Part shown: positions 22,842-33,204 of the stretch, piece after piece
Numbering within the stretch: position 1 is the first letter of the stretch
Layout: every line of letters begins with the position of its first letter
From: Pyropia yezoensis
Taxonomy: Eukaryota; Rhodophyta; Bangiophyceae; Bangiales; Bangiaceae
Assembly (NCBI GenBank): GCA_009829735.1
Contig: CM020619.1
Span: 19,287,816 to 19,351,815, forward strand
Direction: 5' to 3'
DNA length: 64,000 bases
Program-made: the position numbers and the translations under genes
Notes under the pieces: model-generated
What the model was told of the DNA's origin: nothing
Database searches by the model: none
What the model saw: only the letters and a program-made list of their open reading frames with translations

Positions 22842-25040
22842 CTACTCCTTGAGCGCCCGCCGCAGCCGCCGGGCGGTGCGCTGCTGCGCGCGGGCAAACA
22901 CCGCCACCTCCCCCGCCGCGTCGGTGCCATCGAGTTCGGGGAGGAGGCGCTCCAGCTTGGCGGCGTACGCTTCCAGCAGCGCCGCCGTCCGCCGGTACCG
23001 GTCCTTCATGCTCCCGCCGCCGCCGCCGCCACCACCGCCGCCGACGCCACCGACGCCAACGCTGTCGGCGCCAACGCCGCCAACGCCGACACCCCCCATC
23101 CCGCCGCCCAGTGGGCCAGCAGCAGAAACAGCGGCAGCGGCGGCAGCGGCGGCAGCGGCGGCAGCCGACGGTCGCGGCGGGGGGCCCCCCCCCTCCCCCC
23201 GCCCCACCCCGCCCGCCACCCCCGGCAGGTCGTCGAGCACGGGCGTGGCGGCCTCCCGCGCGGCCGTCTCCCGGATGGACCGCAGCGCGGCGGCGTAGGC
23301 CGCCTCCCGCCCCGCCTCGCGGGCCTTGCCATCGTCAATGACCCGCACCGCCTTGGCCAGCCTGTCAATGTACTTAGCCGCCCGCGCCTCGGCGGCCCGC
23401 CGCTTGGACGCCTCCCCGGCGAGGCGGGCGGTCGCCGCCTCAAGCTGCGCGCCCAGCGACGCGAGGCGCGCGCCAAGCGCGGCCGCGCCCTCGGCAGAGG
23501 GGGCGGCGGCGGCGCCCACACCGGCGGGCGCGCGTGCCCCCCCGGCGACGCCGCCGCCGCCCCCGTCGGCCGCCTGGCAGCGGCGGCAGCGGCCGCGGGC
23601 CGCCTCGGCCGCCGCCGCGCGGGTGCGCATCGCCGCCAGCGCGGCGGTGAGCGCCCCCACCTCCGCCGCGGCGGCTGCCAGGCGTGCCCGCAGCGCCGGC
23701 ACCACCGCCCGGCTGCGCGCGCCGCCGCCGTTCCCACCACCGCGGCCGCCCCCACCCCCACCACCACCATTCCCACCGCCGCCGGCAGTGCCGGCGCCGC
23801 TGCCGTCGCGGTCGGCGGCCAGCGCCCCCCCAAACGCAAAGGTGGTGGGCGCCAGCCGGTAGCCCTCGGACAGGTGCACCGTCACGCGCAGCGGGCGGCG
23901 CGACGATGGCGGCGACGCGCCCACCGGCACGCCGTCCACCACAACGGGCGAGCCGGCGGCGGGCGCCGACGCCGGCCACGTCACAGCCGGGGACGTGCGG
24001 CGGGCGGCCGACAGGGCGGCGACCGCCAGCGCCGCGCGGGCCACGGCGCGCAGCCGTCGCCGCGCGACCGGCGCGGCCGCCTCTGCTGACGACGGGGAGG
24101 AGGCGGGGGGGTGGTCGAAGGGGGTAAACGCGTCGGGGTCCCGCGCGCCATACGCGGCGGCAACCTGGGAGAGCACCGCTTTGGCGGCGGCCGCCGACGC
24201 CAGCCGCCGCTCGGTGAGGGCCAGCTTGGCCGCCAGCCGGTCCGCCCGGCCAACCGCAGCGGCGGTGGCGGCGGCGAGGGCGCGGAGGTGGGAGGAGAGG
24301 CGCTCCCGCGCCTCGGCGTCGGCCGCCTCGGGGACGCGGGACGCCACGCTGCCGCCGCCGCCGCGGCCGCCGGTGCTGCGCACGCCCCCACGGCGGGCGG
24401 GGGTACCCGCCGGGGAGGCGGCCGACGACGCCGTGCCGCCGCCCCCGCCCCCGGCGGCCGCGCCGCCACCCCCAAAGCCACCGCCAGTGAGTGGCGGGAG
24501 GAGGTGGGCGAGCCAGTCACTCCACGCGGTCAGGTCGGCGGTGGCGGCGGCCTCGCGGCTCGCCGCCGCCGCTGCCGCCGCCTGCGCGTCCGACACGAGC
24601 TGCCGCAGCGCCCCCGCGGCGCCCTGCGCCTTGGCGTACAGCACCCGGAGCTCGTCGGCCGACGCGTTGTGGAGGCCCCACTCGCGCGCGCCGCCGCCGC
24701 CGCCGCCGCCGCCGGCCACGTCGTCGACGCCGCCGCCGTGGCCCGCCAGCGGCGACGCGTTGCCACCGCCGCCGCCGCCGTCTGGGGCGGCGACGCCGCC
24801 GCCGCCCCACCGGGCACCGCCAGCAGACCGGCGGCTGTGGACGCCGCCGCCACCCCCGCCGCCGCCGCTCGTCGCCAGCAGTGGCCGACGGCCGCCACCG
24901 GCTGACGAGGCAGTCATACCACCGCCGCCACCACCACCACCACCGGCGCTGCTGCCGCCCACACCCCCCACGCTGTGGGCAACGTCCACGCCCCACCCCC
25001 CCGCAGAGCCGTCGGCATGAGCCCGCGCGAGGCTGCCCAC
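22842..25040 (-). CDS. Alanine/glycine-rich coiled-coil protein, C-terminal portion
   Basis: An open frame of 732 residues on the minus strand. I do not recognise a family. It alternates polyglycine linkers with alanine-rich helices of coiled-coil character: 'ELRVLYAKAQGAAGALRQLV' near residue 130, a long helix around 265-305, and 'AALLEAYAAKLERLLPEL' near the C-terminus. A more globular patch contains 'VTVHLSEGYRL', and a CRRC pair lies near residue 500. The frame overlaps the end of the next upstream frame (24914-29363) by 127 bp at a run of 12 C (25040-25051). A single-base length error there would fuse the two. I think this is the C-terminus of one long gene rather than a separate gene. 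The first Met at 25040 is therefore only nominal. Confidence 0.6.
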   Translation of the reverse strand: MGSLARAHADGSAGGWGVDVAHSVGGVGGSSAGGGGGGGGGMTASSAGGGRRPLLATSGGGGGGGGVHSRRSAGGARWGGGGVAAPDGGGGGGNASPLAGHGGGVDDVAGGGGGGGGAREWGLHNASADELRVLYAKAQGAAGALRQLVSDAQAAAAAAASREAAATADLTAWSDWLAHLLPPLTGGGFGGGGAAAGGGGGGTASSAASPAGTPARRGGVRSTGGRGGGGSVASRVPEAADAEARERLSSHLRALAAATAAAVGRADRLAAKLALTERRLASAAAAKAVLSQVAAAYGARDPDAFTPFDHPPASSPSSAEAAAPVARRRLRAVARAALAVAALSAARRTSPAVTWPASAPAAGSPVVVDGVPVGASPPSSRRPLRVTVHLSEGYRLAPTTFAFGGALAADRDGSGAGTAGGGGNGGGGGGGGRGGGNGGGARSRAVVPALRARLAAAAAEVGALTAALAAMRTRAAAAEAARGRCRRCQAADGGGGGVAGGARAPAGVGAAAAPSAEGAAALGARLASLGAQLEAATARLAGEASKRRAAEARAAKYIDRLAKAVRVIDDGKAREAGREAAYAAALRSIRETAAREAATPVLDDLPGVAGGVGRGEGGGPPPRPSAAAAAAAAAAAAVSAAGPLGGGMGGVGVGGVGADSVGVGGVGGGGGGGGGGSMKDRYRRTAALLEAYAAKLERLLPELDGTDAAGEVAVFARAQQRTARRLRRALKE

Positions 25041-28000
25041 CCCCCCCCCCCGCCGCCGCCGCTCGCAGAGCCCGGCCGGCGGGCAGGGGGGGCCGGCAGC
25101 GCCAGGACCATCCCCCCCGACGCGGCGGCGGCCGCCAGCGCCTCGGCCGCCTCCTCCCCCTCCTCCCCAGCGGTGTCGTCAGCCGCGTCGCTCGACGCGA
25201 CGGTGCTGCTGACCCGCCGCGGACGGCGTGGCAGCGGCGACGGGGAGGAGCCGCCGCCCCCCCCCAGCGGGACGGGGAGGAGGCCCATCATGCCGGCGCC
25301 CCCCCCGCCGCCCGCGACGCGCAGGCCCGCCACCCCCACCGTCGACGCGGCCGACGTGGTGGCCGACGAGGAGGCGGCCGACGAGCGGCGGCGGCTGCTG
25401 CGGCGGCGGAGCCCCCCCTGCTGCGCCGCCACCAGCGCGCACAGCTCGTCAATGAGGCCGCGGCTGTCGGCAAGGAAGCCGCCCACCGCCCCCGACGCGG
25501 CCGCGTCGGCGGCCGCCAGGGGCGACGCGAGCGCCGCCGCCCGCGCGGCGAGCGCCTCCTTCTTGGCCACCAGGTCGTCGACGGCGGCAATCGCCGCGGC
25601 GCCGAGGCCGTCGTCCCCCTCCAGCCCGTCGTCGTCGGCCTCCCCCCCGCCCATGTTGCCGTACGCGCCGGCGCCCGCCGACGCGGGCGGCCACGTCCAC
25701 TCGATGCTTTCCCGCACGGCCGCCGCGGCGGCCGCCGACCGGGCGGCGGCCAGCTCCGTGACCAGCCGCGCGTGCTCCACGTCGGCGCGGCGGGCGTCGG
25801 CGGCGAGCGCCGCCACCTCGGCACGGAGCCCCGCCACCGCCCCGTCGCGCGCCGACGCCGCCGCCGCCGCCTCGTCACGCGCCGCGACGGCGGCGGCAAG
25901 GTCCCCTTCAACGGTCGCCAGCACGGAAACCAGCGCCGCCATGGCGGGCGGCGTCGCGTCGCCGCCACCGCCGCCGCCACTGCCGCAGCCGCTCCCGGCG
26001 GCGGCACCCTCACCCCCACCCCCACCGCCGCCGCCGTCACCGCCACCGGCAGTGCCGGCAGCCGTGGTCGGCCCGGCGGTGGCCGACGCCAGGGCGGCCG
26101 CCCGGGCGGCCGTCGCGGCGCGGCGGTTGGCATCGTACAGCCGCGTGGCGCGGTCGTCGGCGAGGCGCCGGTAGTAGGCGGTGTCGTCCTCGGCGGCGGC
26201 GGCCTCGGCGGCCGCCACAGCCAGGCGCTCGCGGAGGCCCGCCACCTCTGCCGAATGCGCCGCCACCACCCCCCCATACGTGGCCGACGAAGGGGAACGC
26301 CGGGCCGCCACCGCGGCGCCGCCGCTGCCGCTGCCGCCGCCACTGTCGGCTGCCGCCAGCCCCACCCCCACCGACCGCGGGGGCGGCGTGGCGGTGGCGC
26401 CCGCACTGGCGCCGTCGCCGTCGCCGTCACGGCCACCACCGGCGGCGGCCCCGCCGACGGCGGCAACCGCAGCGGGGGCGGCGGCGGCGGTCGCCTCAGC
26501 GGCGGCCTCTCGGGCGGCGGCAAGGTCCGTGCGGAGGGTGGCGACCTCAGCGGCCGCCGCCTCCTCCCGCGTCGCCGCGTCGGTGAGCACCACCGCGAGC
26601 TCCTCCTCCTTGGCGGCCAGCGCACCCTCCCGGTCTTGCAGCTCCTCCAGCACGCCCTCCAGCTCCGCCTCCTTGGCCGCCACCGCCGCCGCGCGGTCGG
26701 CGGCGGCGGCCGCCGCCGCCGCCTCGAGGCCCGCAATGTGCGCCTGCGCAGACGCCAGCTCCGTCGCCGCCGCGTCGGCGGCGCCCGCCGCGGCGGTGAG
26801 CGCCGCGGCGCCCGCCGACGCCACCGTCGGCGTGTCGCGCGCGGCGGCGGCGGCGGTGGCCGTTGCCGCCTCTGCCGCCGCCGTCGACGCAGAGGCGGCG
26901 GCGGCCGCAGCAGCCGTGTCGGCCGCGGCCGCCCGGGCGGTGGCGGCGGTGAGGGAGTCGCGGAGCGACGCGGCGGTGGCGGCTTCGGCGGCGGCCGCCG
27001 CGGTTGCCGCCGCCGCCGCGTCCTCGGCGGCGGCCGCCCGGGCCAGCGCCGCCCGGGCGGCGGCCTCAGCCGCCTCGGCGCGCTCGGTCAGCCGGCTAAT
27101 GGTGGCGGTCAGGTCGTCGAGGGTGGCCGCCGTCGCCGCCACCTCCCGCTCTGCCGCCTCTGCGCGGGCGGTCGCCCGCGCCGCCGCCGCGTCAGCCGCG
27201 GTGGCCGCCACCGCGTGGCGGTCCGCCGCCGCCCGTGCGTCGGCCGCGTCGGCCGCCGCCGTGGCCGCAGCGGCGGTGGCGGCGGCGGCGGCCTCCTCGT
27301 CGGCGCCGTGGGCGTCGGCGGCCGTGTCAGCGGCGGCAGCAGCTGCAGCAGCAGCAGCCGCCGCCGCCGCCTCGGCAGCTTTGGCGCGAGCCGCCTCGCG
27401 GGCGGCCGCCGCGTCGGCATCCGCGGCACGGTGCTCGGCGTCGGCGGCACGGCGTTCCGCGTCAGCGGCGCGGGCCGCCTCGCGCTCGGCGACCGCGCGT
27501 GCAGCGGCCGCCCCACGGTCCGCCGCGTCGGCGCGCGCCTCCGCTGCGTCGGCCGCCGCGGCCTCGTCGGCGGCCCGCCGGTCGGCACCGTCGGCGCGGG
27601 CGGCCTGCGCGTCGGCCGCCACTTCCGCGTCGGCGGCACGGCGGTCGGCGGCCGCCGCGCGCGCCGCCTCGCGGTCGGCCGCCGCGTCGGCGGCGGCGGC
27701 ACGGGCGTCTGCGTCGTTCGCGTCAGCGGCACGGCGCTCGGCGGCGGGCGCGTCGGCGGCACGGCGCTCGGCGGCGACGGCACGGGCGGCGTCGGCGTCG
27801 GCCGCCGCCTCGGCGGCGGCGGCACGGCGGTCGGCCTCGTCGGCGCGGGCCGCCTCGGTGGCGGCCGCCGCCTCGGCGGCGGCCGCACGGCCGTCGGCGT
27901 CGGCGGCGCGCGCCGCCTCCCGGGCGGCAGCCGCGGTCGCGTCAGCCGCCTGTGCCGCCGCCGCGGCGGCGGCGCGCGCCGCCCCGTCGGCGCGGGCGGC

Positions 28001-29363
28001 CTCGGCCGCCAGCTGCTCCCGCAGCCGGTCGGCCGCCTCGTCGGCGGCCGCTGCGGCGGTCGCTGCCGCCGACGCGGCGGCCGCCGCGTCGGCGACGGCC
28101 GCGTCGGCGCGGGCCGCCTCCCGGGCGACGGCCGCCTCGAGGTCCGCCACCGCCGCTGCCGACGCGGCGAGCGCATCGGCCGAAGCGGCCGCCGCCGCGG
28201 TCGACGCGGCGGCCTCTGCCCGCGCCCTGTCCGCGTCGGCCTTGGCGGCCTCGCACAGGCCCAGCAGCTCCTCCATGACCGCGTTGTCCTCACCTTGCCC
28301 CACCGCCGCCGCCCCGTCCCCCCCACGAGGGGAGGCGGCTGCCCCGCCGTGGCGGCACACGGCGGCGAGCTCATCGTCCCGTGCCGCCCGCACCGCTGCG
28401 GCCTGCACCGCCACGGTGCGGCAGAGGCGGTGGAGGAGGGCGGCGGTGGCCGGGTCGGCCTGCCCGCCCGCGGCGGCGGCCAGCAGCGCCACCTCCCCCG
28501 CCGCCGGCGGGCCGTCTTCACAGTACACCTCGAGGGTGCCGGGGCCGGCGCCCGCGTCGACGCCGTCCTCCCAGCTGCTCCCGCCGCCGCCGCCCGTGTC
28601 CATGCTGTCGCCCGTGCCGCCGCGGTCGCGGCCGCCGTCCGAGGCGCACATGCCCCACACGTCGGGCAGCGGGTGGACGGTCAGGCGGTCGAGCGCCCGG
28701 CACGAGCGGAGGCGGTCGAGGGTGCGGCGCGACGGGGATGGCGGCGGGAGGGAGCAGTGGGACGCCCCAGTGGCGGTGGTGGCGGCGGCGGTCACCCCCG
28801 CCGCGGCGGCAGGGGCGGGTGCCGGCCGGGAGGCGGCGTTGGCGTCGGCGTCGGCGTCAGCGGCGGCGCCGGTAGCAGCGGCGCCGCCGGCCGGTGGCGG
28901 CGGCGGCGCCCAGTCGGCGGTCGACGCCGAGTCGGCCGTCATCACCGTGCCGCCGCCGCCGCGGCCACCGCCGCCGGTGGACGACACGCCGTCGGCGCCC
29001 CCCCCCCCCCGCCTTCCTGCAGGGGCATCGACACCCCCCCGTTGGAATAAAAGGTCGCGTCGCCGTCGTACAGCCCCGCAGCGTAGTCGGCCATCATCCC
29101 CGGCGGCATGGGCACGTCCTCCAGCTCTGCCGAAGCGATCGACGCGTCCGCCGCCGCGTTGGCCGCGCCGGCAACCGCCGCCGCGTCGGCCGCCACGTCG
29201 GCCGCGTCGGCGGCTGCGTCCGCGTCGGTGTACGAGCCGGGGCCGTAGGGGTCGCCGCCGGTGGGGGTGGTGGTGGTGTAGGCACCGTCGGGGGGGAAGA
29301 CGAGCGAGTCATTGGCGAGGCTGTCCCCGCCGCCAGAGGGGGTGCCCCCGTCGGGAGGGTCCA
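24914..29363 (-). CDS. Giant alanine-rich coiled-coil protein, N-terminal and central portion
   Basis: The likely start is the Met at 29363 ('MDPPDGGTPSGGGDSL'), whose frame runs to a run of 13 C at 28998-29010. There the coding signal passes to the frame read from 28987 to the stop at 24914 (1357 residues). Together they encode a predicted filament: a flexible acidic/Gly-Pro N-terminus, then about 1,000 residues of nearly uninterrupted Ala/Glu/Asp/Arg helix, including an array of 21-residue (three-heptad) units around 27390-27948, then Gly-rich linkers. No catalytic domain is visible. The two homopolymer frame changes look like sequencing or assembly length errors, because coding bias continues on both sides. 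I infer a cytoskeletal or scaffold role, but this is not demonstrated. Long open frames on the opposite strand here are compositional shadows. Confidence 0.55.
27390..27948 (-). repeat. Tandem 63-bp (21-residue) coding repeats in the coiled-coil gene
   Basis: In the minus-strand frame, successive units end in arginine pairs or similar ('...EAARADEADRR', '...DAARAVAAERR', '...REAARAAAADRR', '...AQAARADGADRR'). Seven units are exactly 21 residues, one is 20 and the last is partial. Twenty-one residues equal three heptads, so the register of a coiled coil is kept across every unit. At DNA level this is a diverged 63-bp tandem array. Confidence 0.7.
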
Positions 29364-31185
29364 TGGTGAGTGTCGTTTGACGACGCCGGGAGAAGGGGGG
29401 TGGGGGGGGAAAAAGGGGGGGGAGGGAACGGGGGGGGGGGGGAGGGGAGGGACTGATGGAGTAGGAAGGGGGAGGGGGGATGTAAGTTGGTGGGGGGGGA
29501 GAGGGGAAGGGAGCCACTTGGGAAAGGGGGGGGGAGGAGGAGATGTGCGCGTTGCGCGGTGGGGCACAGAGGGACCGATGGCGCTCAGTTCAAATGACAG
29601 GCCCAGGCACAAGTGTGCGGAAAGCCAGCCACGCCGAGGCGCCAGGCGCTGGGAGACAGCTGTGCCACGGGGCCACCACGGCAGCGGTGGGGGGAGGGCG
29701 TCGACGGTCGAGGAGGCAGCAGGCAGCCGCGGCGAGCGCGTCTGCGGCGGCGGGCGTGGCCAGGGGCGGCGGCAGCAGCGGCAGCGGCGGGAGCGGGCGC
29801 CAAAAAAACGCACGCGCACAGCCGCGCGGGCGCTCCCCCCCCCCCTCTTCCGGTCGGGAGAGACGGGGTGGACGGCGCGGCGGGCGGGCGTTGTCCCGTC
29901 GGCAAGCCCAACACGCGCCGGGCGGTGGTGCAGCGGGTGCAACGCCCCCCGGGTGTGTGGTGATTGCAACGGGGGAGGGGGGAGGGGGGAGGGGGTGGAG
30001 GGAGACGGGGGGGGAAGTGCGGGTGGTGGGGGGAGTGGAGGGGTCCGCGTCTTCCTAGTGCGTGTGCGCCGAACGCGACCTCGAGCTGCGCGTGGGGGGG
30101 GTGGACGCTGCGCGCCCTGCTTCAAAAGTTTGAACATTTCAACGCACGCGCGTGTGCGCGCGGGAGCGGTGAGCGCCCCCCGAGGCTCATTACAGTGTCT
30201 CTCTGGACTTTGAAAGAATTTGGATGGCGTTGAACGATAAGCGTGCAAATAGAAACTGGCTTGCACTCGGCCTGGATACTTTCTCGTACAAATACCGTCT
30301 CGAGGACAGTCAGTACCGAGTGGCGGCCGGCCGTGAGGCATCACCACAGCGTGTGTCGGGTGGGGGTGAGGGGGTGGGTGGCTGCTGCTGTGTGCTGCTG
30401 GCGCCTGCGGCGTGGCAACGCACGACCCGCCCGTCCCCCCCCCCCTCTCACGCACACGGTGCGCCGTGTGGTGGCACCCCGGCCCGTCCTCTCCGTGCCG
30501 CCCTCCCCCCGTCTCTCGCTCCGCTGCCGCCTCCGCTTCCTGCGCTCTTCCCCGCCCTTCCTTGTCCGCCGTCGACGGCGTCTGGATGGTGGCGGCGCCC
30601 CCGTCACACCGCCGCTGTCCCTGACCGCGACGGGCGTGTGTGTTCTCCCTCGCTGGCAGGCCCAGGCTCCTCTTGGTGACGTGCCTTCTCCTCCTCCAGT
30701 TCCCTTTCTCCCCCCTCTTCTGTTCTTCGCTCGTGACGCGGTCTATTGGCTGGGCAGTTTGGTTTTTTTTGTGGGGGGGGCGGCGGTCTTTGGTCGGCGT
30801 GTCCCCTTGGCGACCATCCGCGGTGGGTTCCTTCCATCCACACTGTTGGGCAAGGTGGTTTAGTCCCCCTTTTTTACGGACCGGTACCGGCGTCCGTGTT
30901 CGCCGGCCAGTCCCGGCAGGTTTCTCTACGCCGTGGTGCGGCGGTCTCGGACGGGCGCGTTCGTTGGGGTGAGGCTGCGGTTTGGCACCTGGCCGCTGCA
31001 AGGGCGCACCTTTTGTTTTCCTCTTATCTCGTCGCCTGTCGTTGGGGGCGGCGACCTCTGGCGCTCCGGCTGGGACGGCAGCAGGGGTGCTCGTGACTGC
31101 CCCCCGCCCCTTGCCGCTGCCTCTGCACTCCCTGTGCCGGGACGGCGACGCCCCCCCCCTCCCCCCTCCCCCCTCCGCAGCAGCC
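29364..31185. promoter_or_regulatory. Divergent intergenic region between the coiled-coil gene and the E2 gene
   Basis: Upstream of both the minus-strand coiled-coil start (29363) and the plus-strand E2 start (31186). It has G-runs at 29395-29540 and mixed GC-rich DNA after that. The last bases before the E2 ATG are a C/T-rich tract ending 'ctccgcag', which could be the 3-prime end of an intron in the untranslated leader. Long open frames on both strands (for example minus 29094-31322) have no domain and are compositional. Confidence 0.4.
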
Positions 31186-32730
31186 ATGAGCAGCGGCGGC
31201 GGCAGCGGGCCGCCTCGCGCGGCGGCGCTGCCCACGGCCAAGACGCTGTCACCCGTTGCGCGGCGGCGGCTCGGAAAAGAGCTGGACGAGTGGCTGAGCG
31301 CCGAACCGCCCGTGCCGGGCATGTCCGTGTCTGCGACGGAGCGGCTCGACCTGTACGTTGGGTTTCCTCCTTTTCTCTTGTTTGTGGGGGCGCTCTGTGA
31401 TTTGTCGACTACTGAGTTGGGTCAGCGTCCCTGCCCATTTCTTTTCCACCGTGTGCTTGTGCTGCGCGGCGCGGGTCGTTGAGAGGGTCCGTTCCCTCCC
31501 CTGCCTGCCGCCTGATCCTGTGTGACAAACATCGACGGAAAGTGGTAGTGGTGGTGGCTGGGTCCTAACACTCGCGCGACTCCTGATATTTGCTCCTCCG
31601 AATGTTGTTCCCCCTCTTTTTTTCTCGTGCCTCTCCGGCTCAGGTGGATGGTGATGGTGACGGGAGCGGAGAACACGGTGTTTGCCAATGAAGAATACGT
31701 GCTCCGGTTTTCTTTCCCTGCCGACGTACGTTGGATTGATGGTCAGACGCGCGGCGAAGACAGTCGTTCTGGCGGTTGGTAGTGCTGGTGGGCAGGTTGC
31801 ATCCCTTGCTGGCCAGAGAGCTGACGCGTGGACGCTCTGGACTACATCGTCACATCGCTCCTGCCGCTGGTGTGGCCCGCTGCTGGGGGCTGCGTTTGCT
31901 TGTTGCTGGCGCGCGCTTGGGGGACTGTTTTGGATGTGCCACTGACCGCCTGTCGCCCTGTCGTTGCTTGGTGTCTTCTTTGGCCACGCTCTTGACCCCG
32001 TCGACGTGCATGGAGCGTAGTACCCCATTGAGCCCCCAGAGGTGATCTTTGTCCACCCAACGCCGCGGCACCCGCATGTGTACACGAACGGACACAGTAC
32101 GTTCGGTTGAGGTCATTGCGTTTTTTTTCTCAAGAGCCTATGATGTGAGGTGATCTCCCACTTTTCGGACGATCGTGTTTGACTCGGTGACGCCCCCCTC
32201 TTGAGTGCATCTGGAATGGACCTCTGACGATCCATTATTGTGACTTTTTTTCCAGTCTTGGTCGTCTGCCCACCGTGTGCCTGCTGTGGTACGTGCCTGT
32301 GCCTTCACAGTTTGCTTGAATGTTTTGTATGACGGTTGGAGCCCCGCGCTGACCGTCACGTCGGTGTGCCTCAGCATCCTGTCCATGCTGAGCAGCGCGA
32401 CGGCCAAGGTACGTTTTTGTCTCCTTTCCCCTTCCCTGGGACACTTGCGCCTGTAGTCGGCCACACCGCTGTGGGCGTGCAGTTGCGACGATCATGAGTG
32501 GTTTTCCGGCCATGGCACTGCTTGCTGACGACTGAGCGTCCGTGTTTTTATTCTTTCCTTGCTCGCCCCGCCACCCATATTGTGGCTCGTCTGGTGGCTG
32601 CTCTGCCTGCTTCTTCGTTGCGGTTGGGACTTCGTAGGGCCAGCCACCCGACAATGACGCGTACGTGCGCAATTGCCACGGACGGTCACCCAAGGCGACT
32701 CGCTGGATGTTCCACGACGACAAGGTGTAG
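31186..32730 (+). CDS. UBE2W-type E2 ubiquitin-conjugating enzyme (five exons)
   Basis: Exons 31186-31352, 31644-31725, 32021-32096, 32311-32408 and 32638-32730 splice to 171 residues with all phases agreeing. The protein is an E2 (UBC fold) that accepts ubiquitin from E1 as a thioester. Conserved features are 'LDEWLSAEPPVPGM' (helix 1), 'FPADYPIEPPEVIFVHP', 'HPHVYTNGHIC' and 'DGWSPALTVTSVCLSILSML', with the catalytic cysteine at residue 110. 'HPHVY.NGHICL.IL...WSPAL' in place of the usual HPN...C context, and a C-terminus 'PPDN..YVR.C...P', are hallmarks of UBE2W (plant UBC15-18 group), which modifies protein N-termini. All four introns start GTACGT and end AG. Neighbour at 33205 is convergent. 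Very high confidence in class, slightly less in the subfamily. Confidence 0.93.
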
Positions 32731-33204
32731 GGGCCCGTGCGACGTGCCTGGTGCCTCATTGTTTGCCCTGGGAGCTCTCGTACCATTGTATCAGCAAAGA
32801 TGTAGGGTTCGCGTCAGTCAAACTGGGTGTGGCCTTGCTGCTGTTGATCTGCTTTCTCTGGTCGCGTGGCGAATGCATTCTGCCCCTGGGCCTTACGCGT
32901 CCTTTCTCCACGTGGTCGTGCTTCCTGGCCTTTTCTTTTTGTACACATATTCAGGGCTTGTTATGCAGCGAGGGTGGTCTCGTAGCGCATTGCTTGAGAA
33001 TGACGTGATGACGTCAGCAGCGACCTTGGGCTGCAGGCCATCAGACGTCCAGACGAAAAATCTCACAACAGAAACCAGGAGGTACGGAGACAAGGAGACA
33101 CGAGCAACGTGAAAGCAAACATTACACGTGCGGGATATCTTCCGTTCCGCTCACAGAATACACACGCACCTCGCAATGCGCTACCAACAGAATTCCCCGT
33201 ACAC
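32731..33204. other. Convergent intergenic spacer
   Basis: About 0.47 kb between the stop codons of the E2 gene (plus) and the channel gene (minus), so it should hold both 3-prime untranslated regions. No canonical AATAAA is evident in either orientation. Confidence 0.4.

Noticed and set aside
24491-29369. Plus-strand open frames of 1,519 and 1,062 codons
   Set aside because: They lie opposite the minus-strand coiled-coil gene and consist of Arg/Pro/Gly or Ala/Ser strings produced by GCC-type codons read backwards.
29094-31322. Minus-strand open frame of 742 codons
   Set aside because: It has no domain and overlaps the start of the coiled-coil gene in another frame and exon 1 of the E2 gene.
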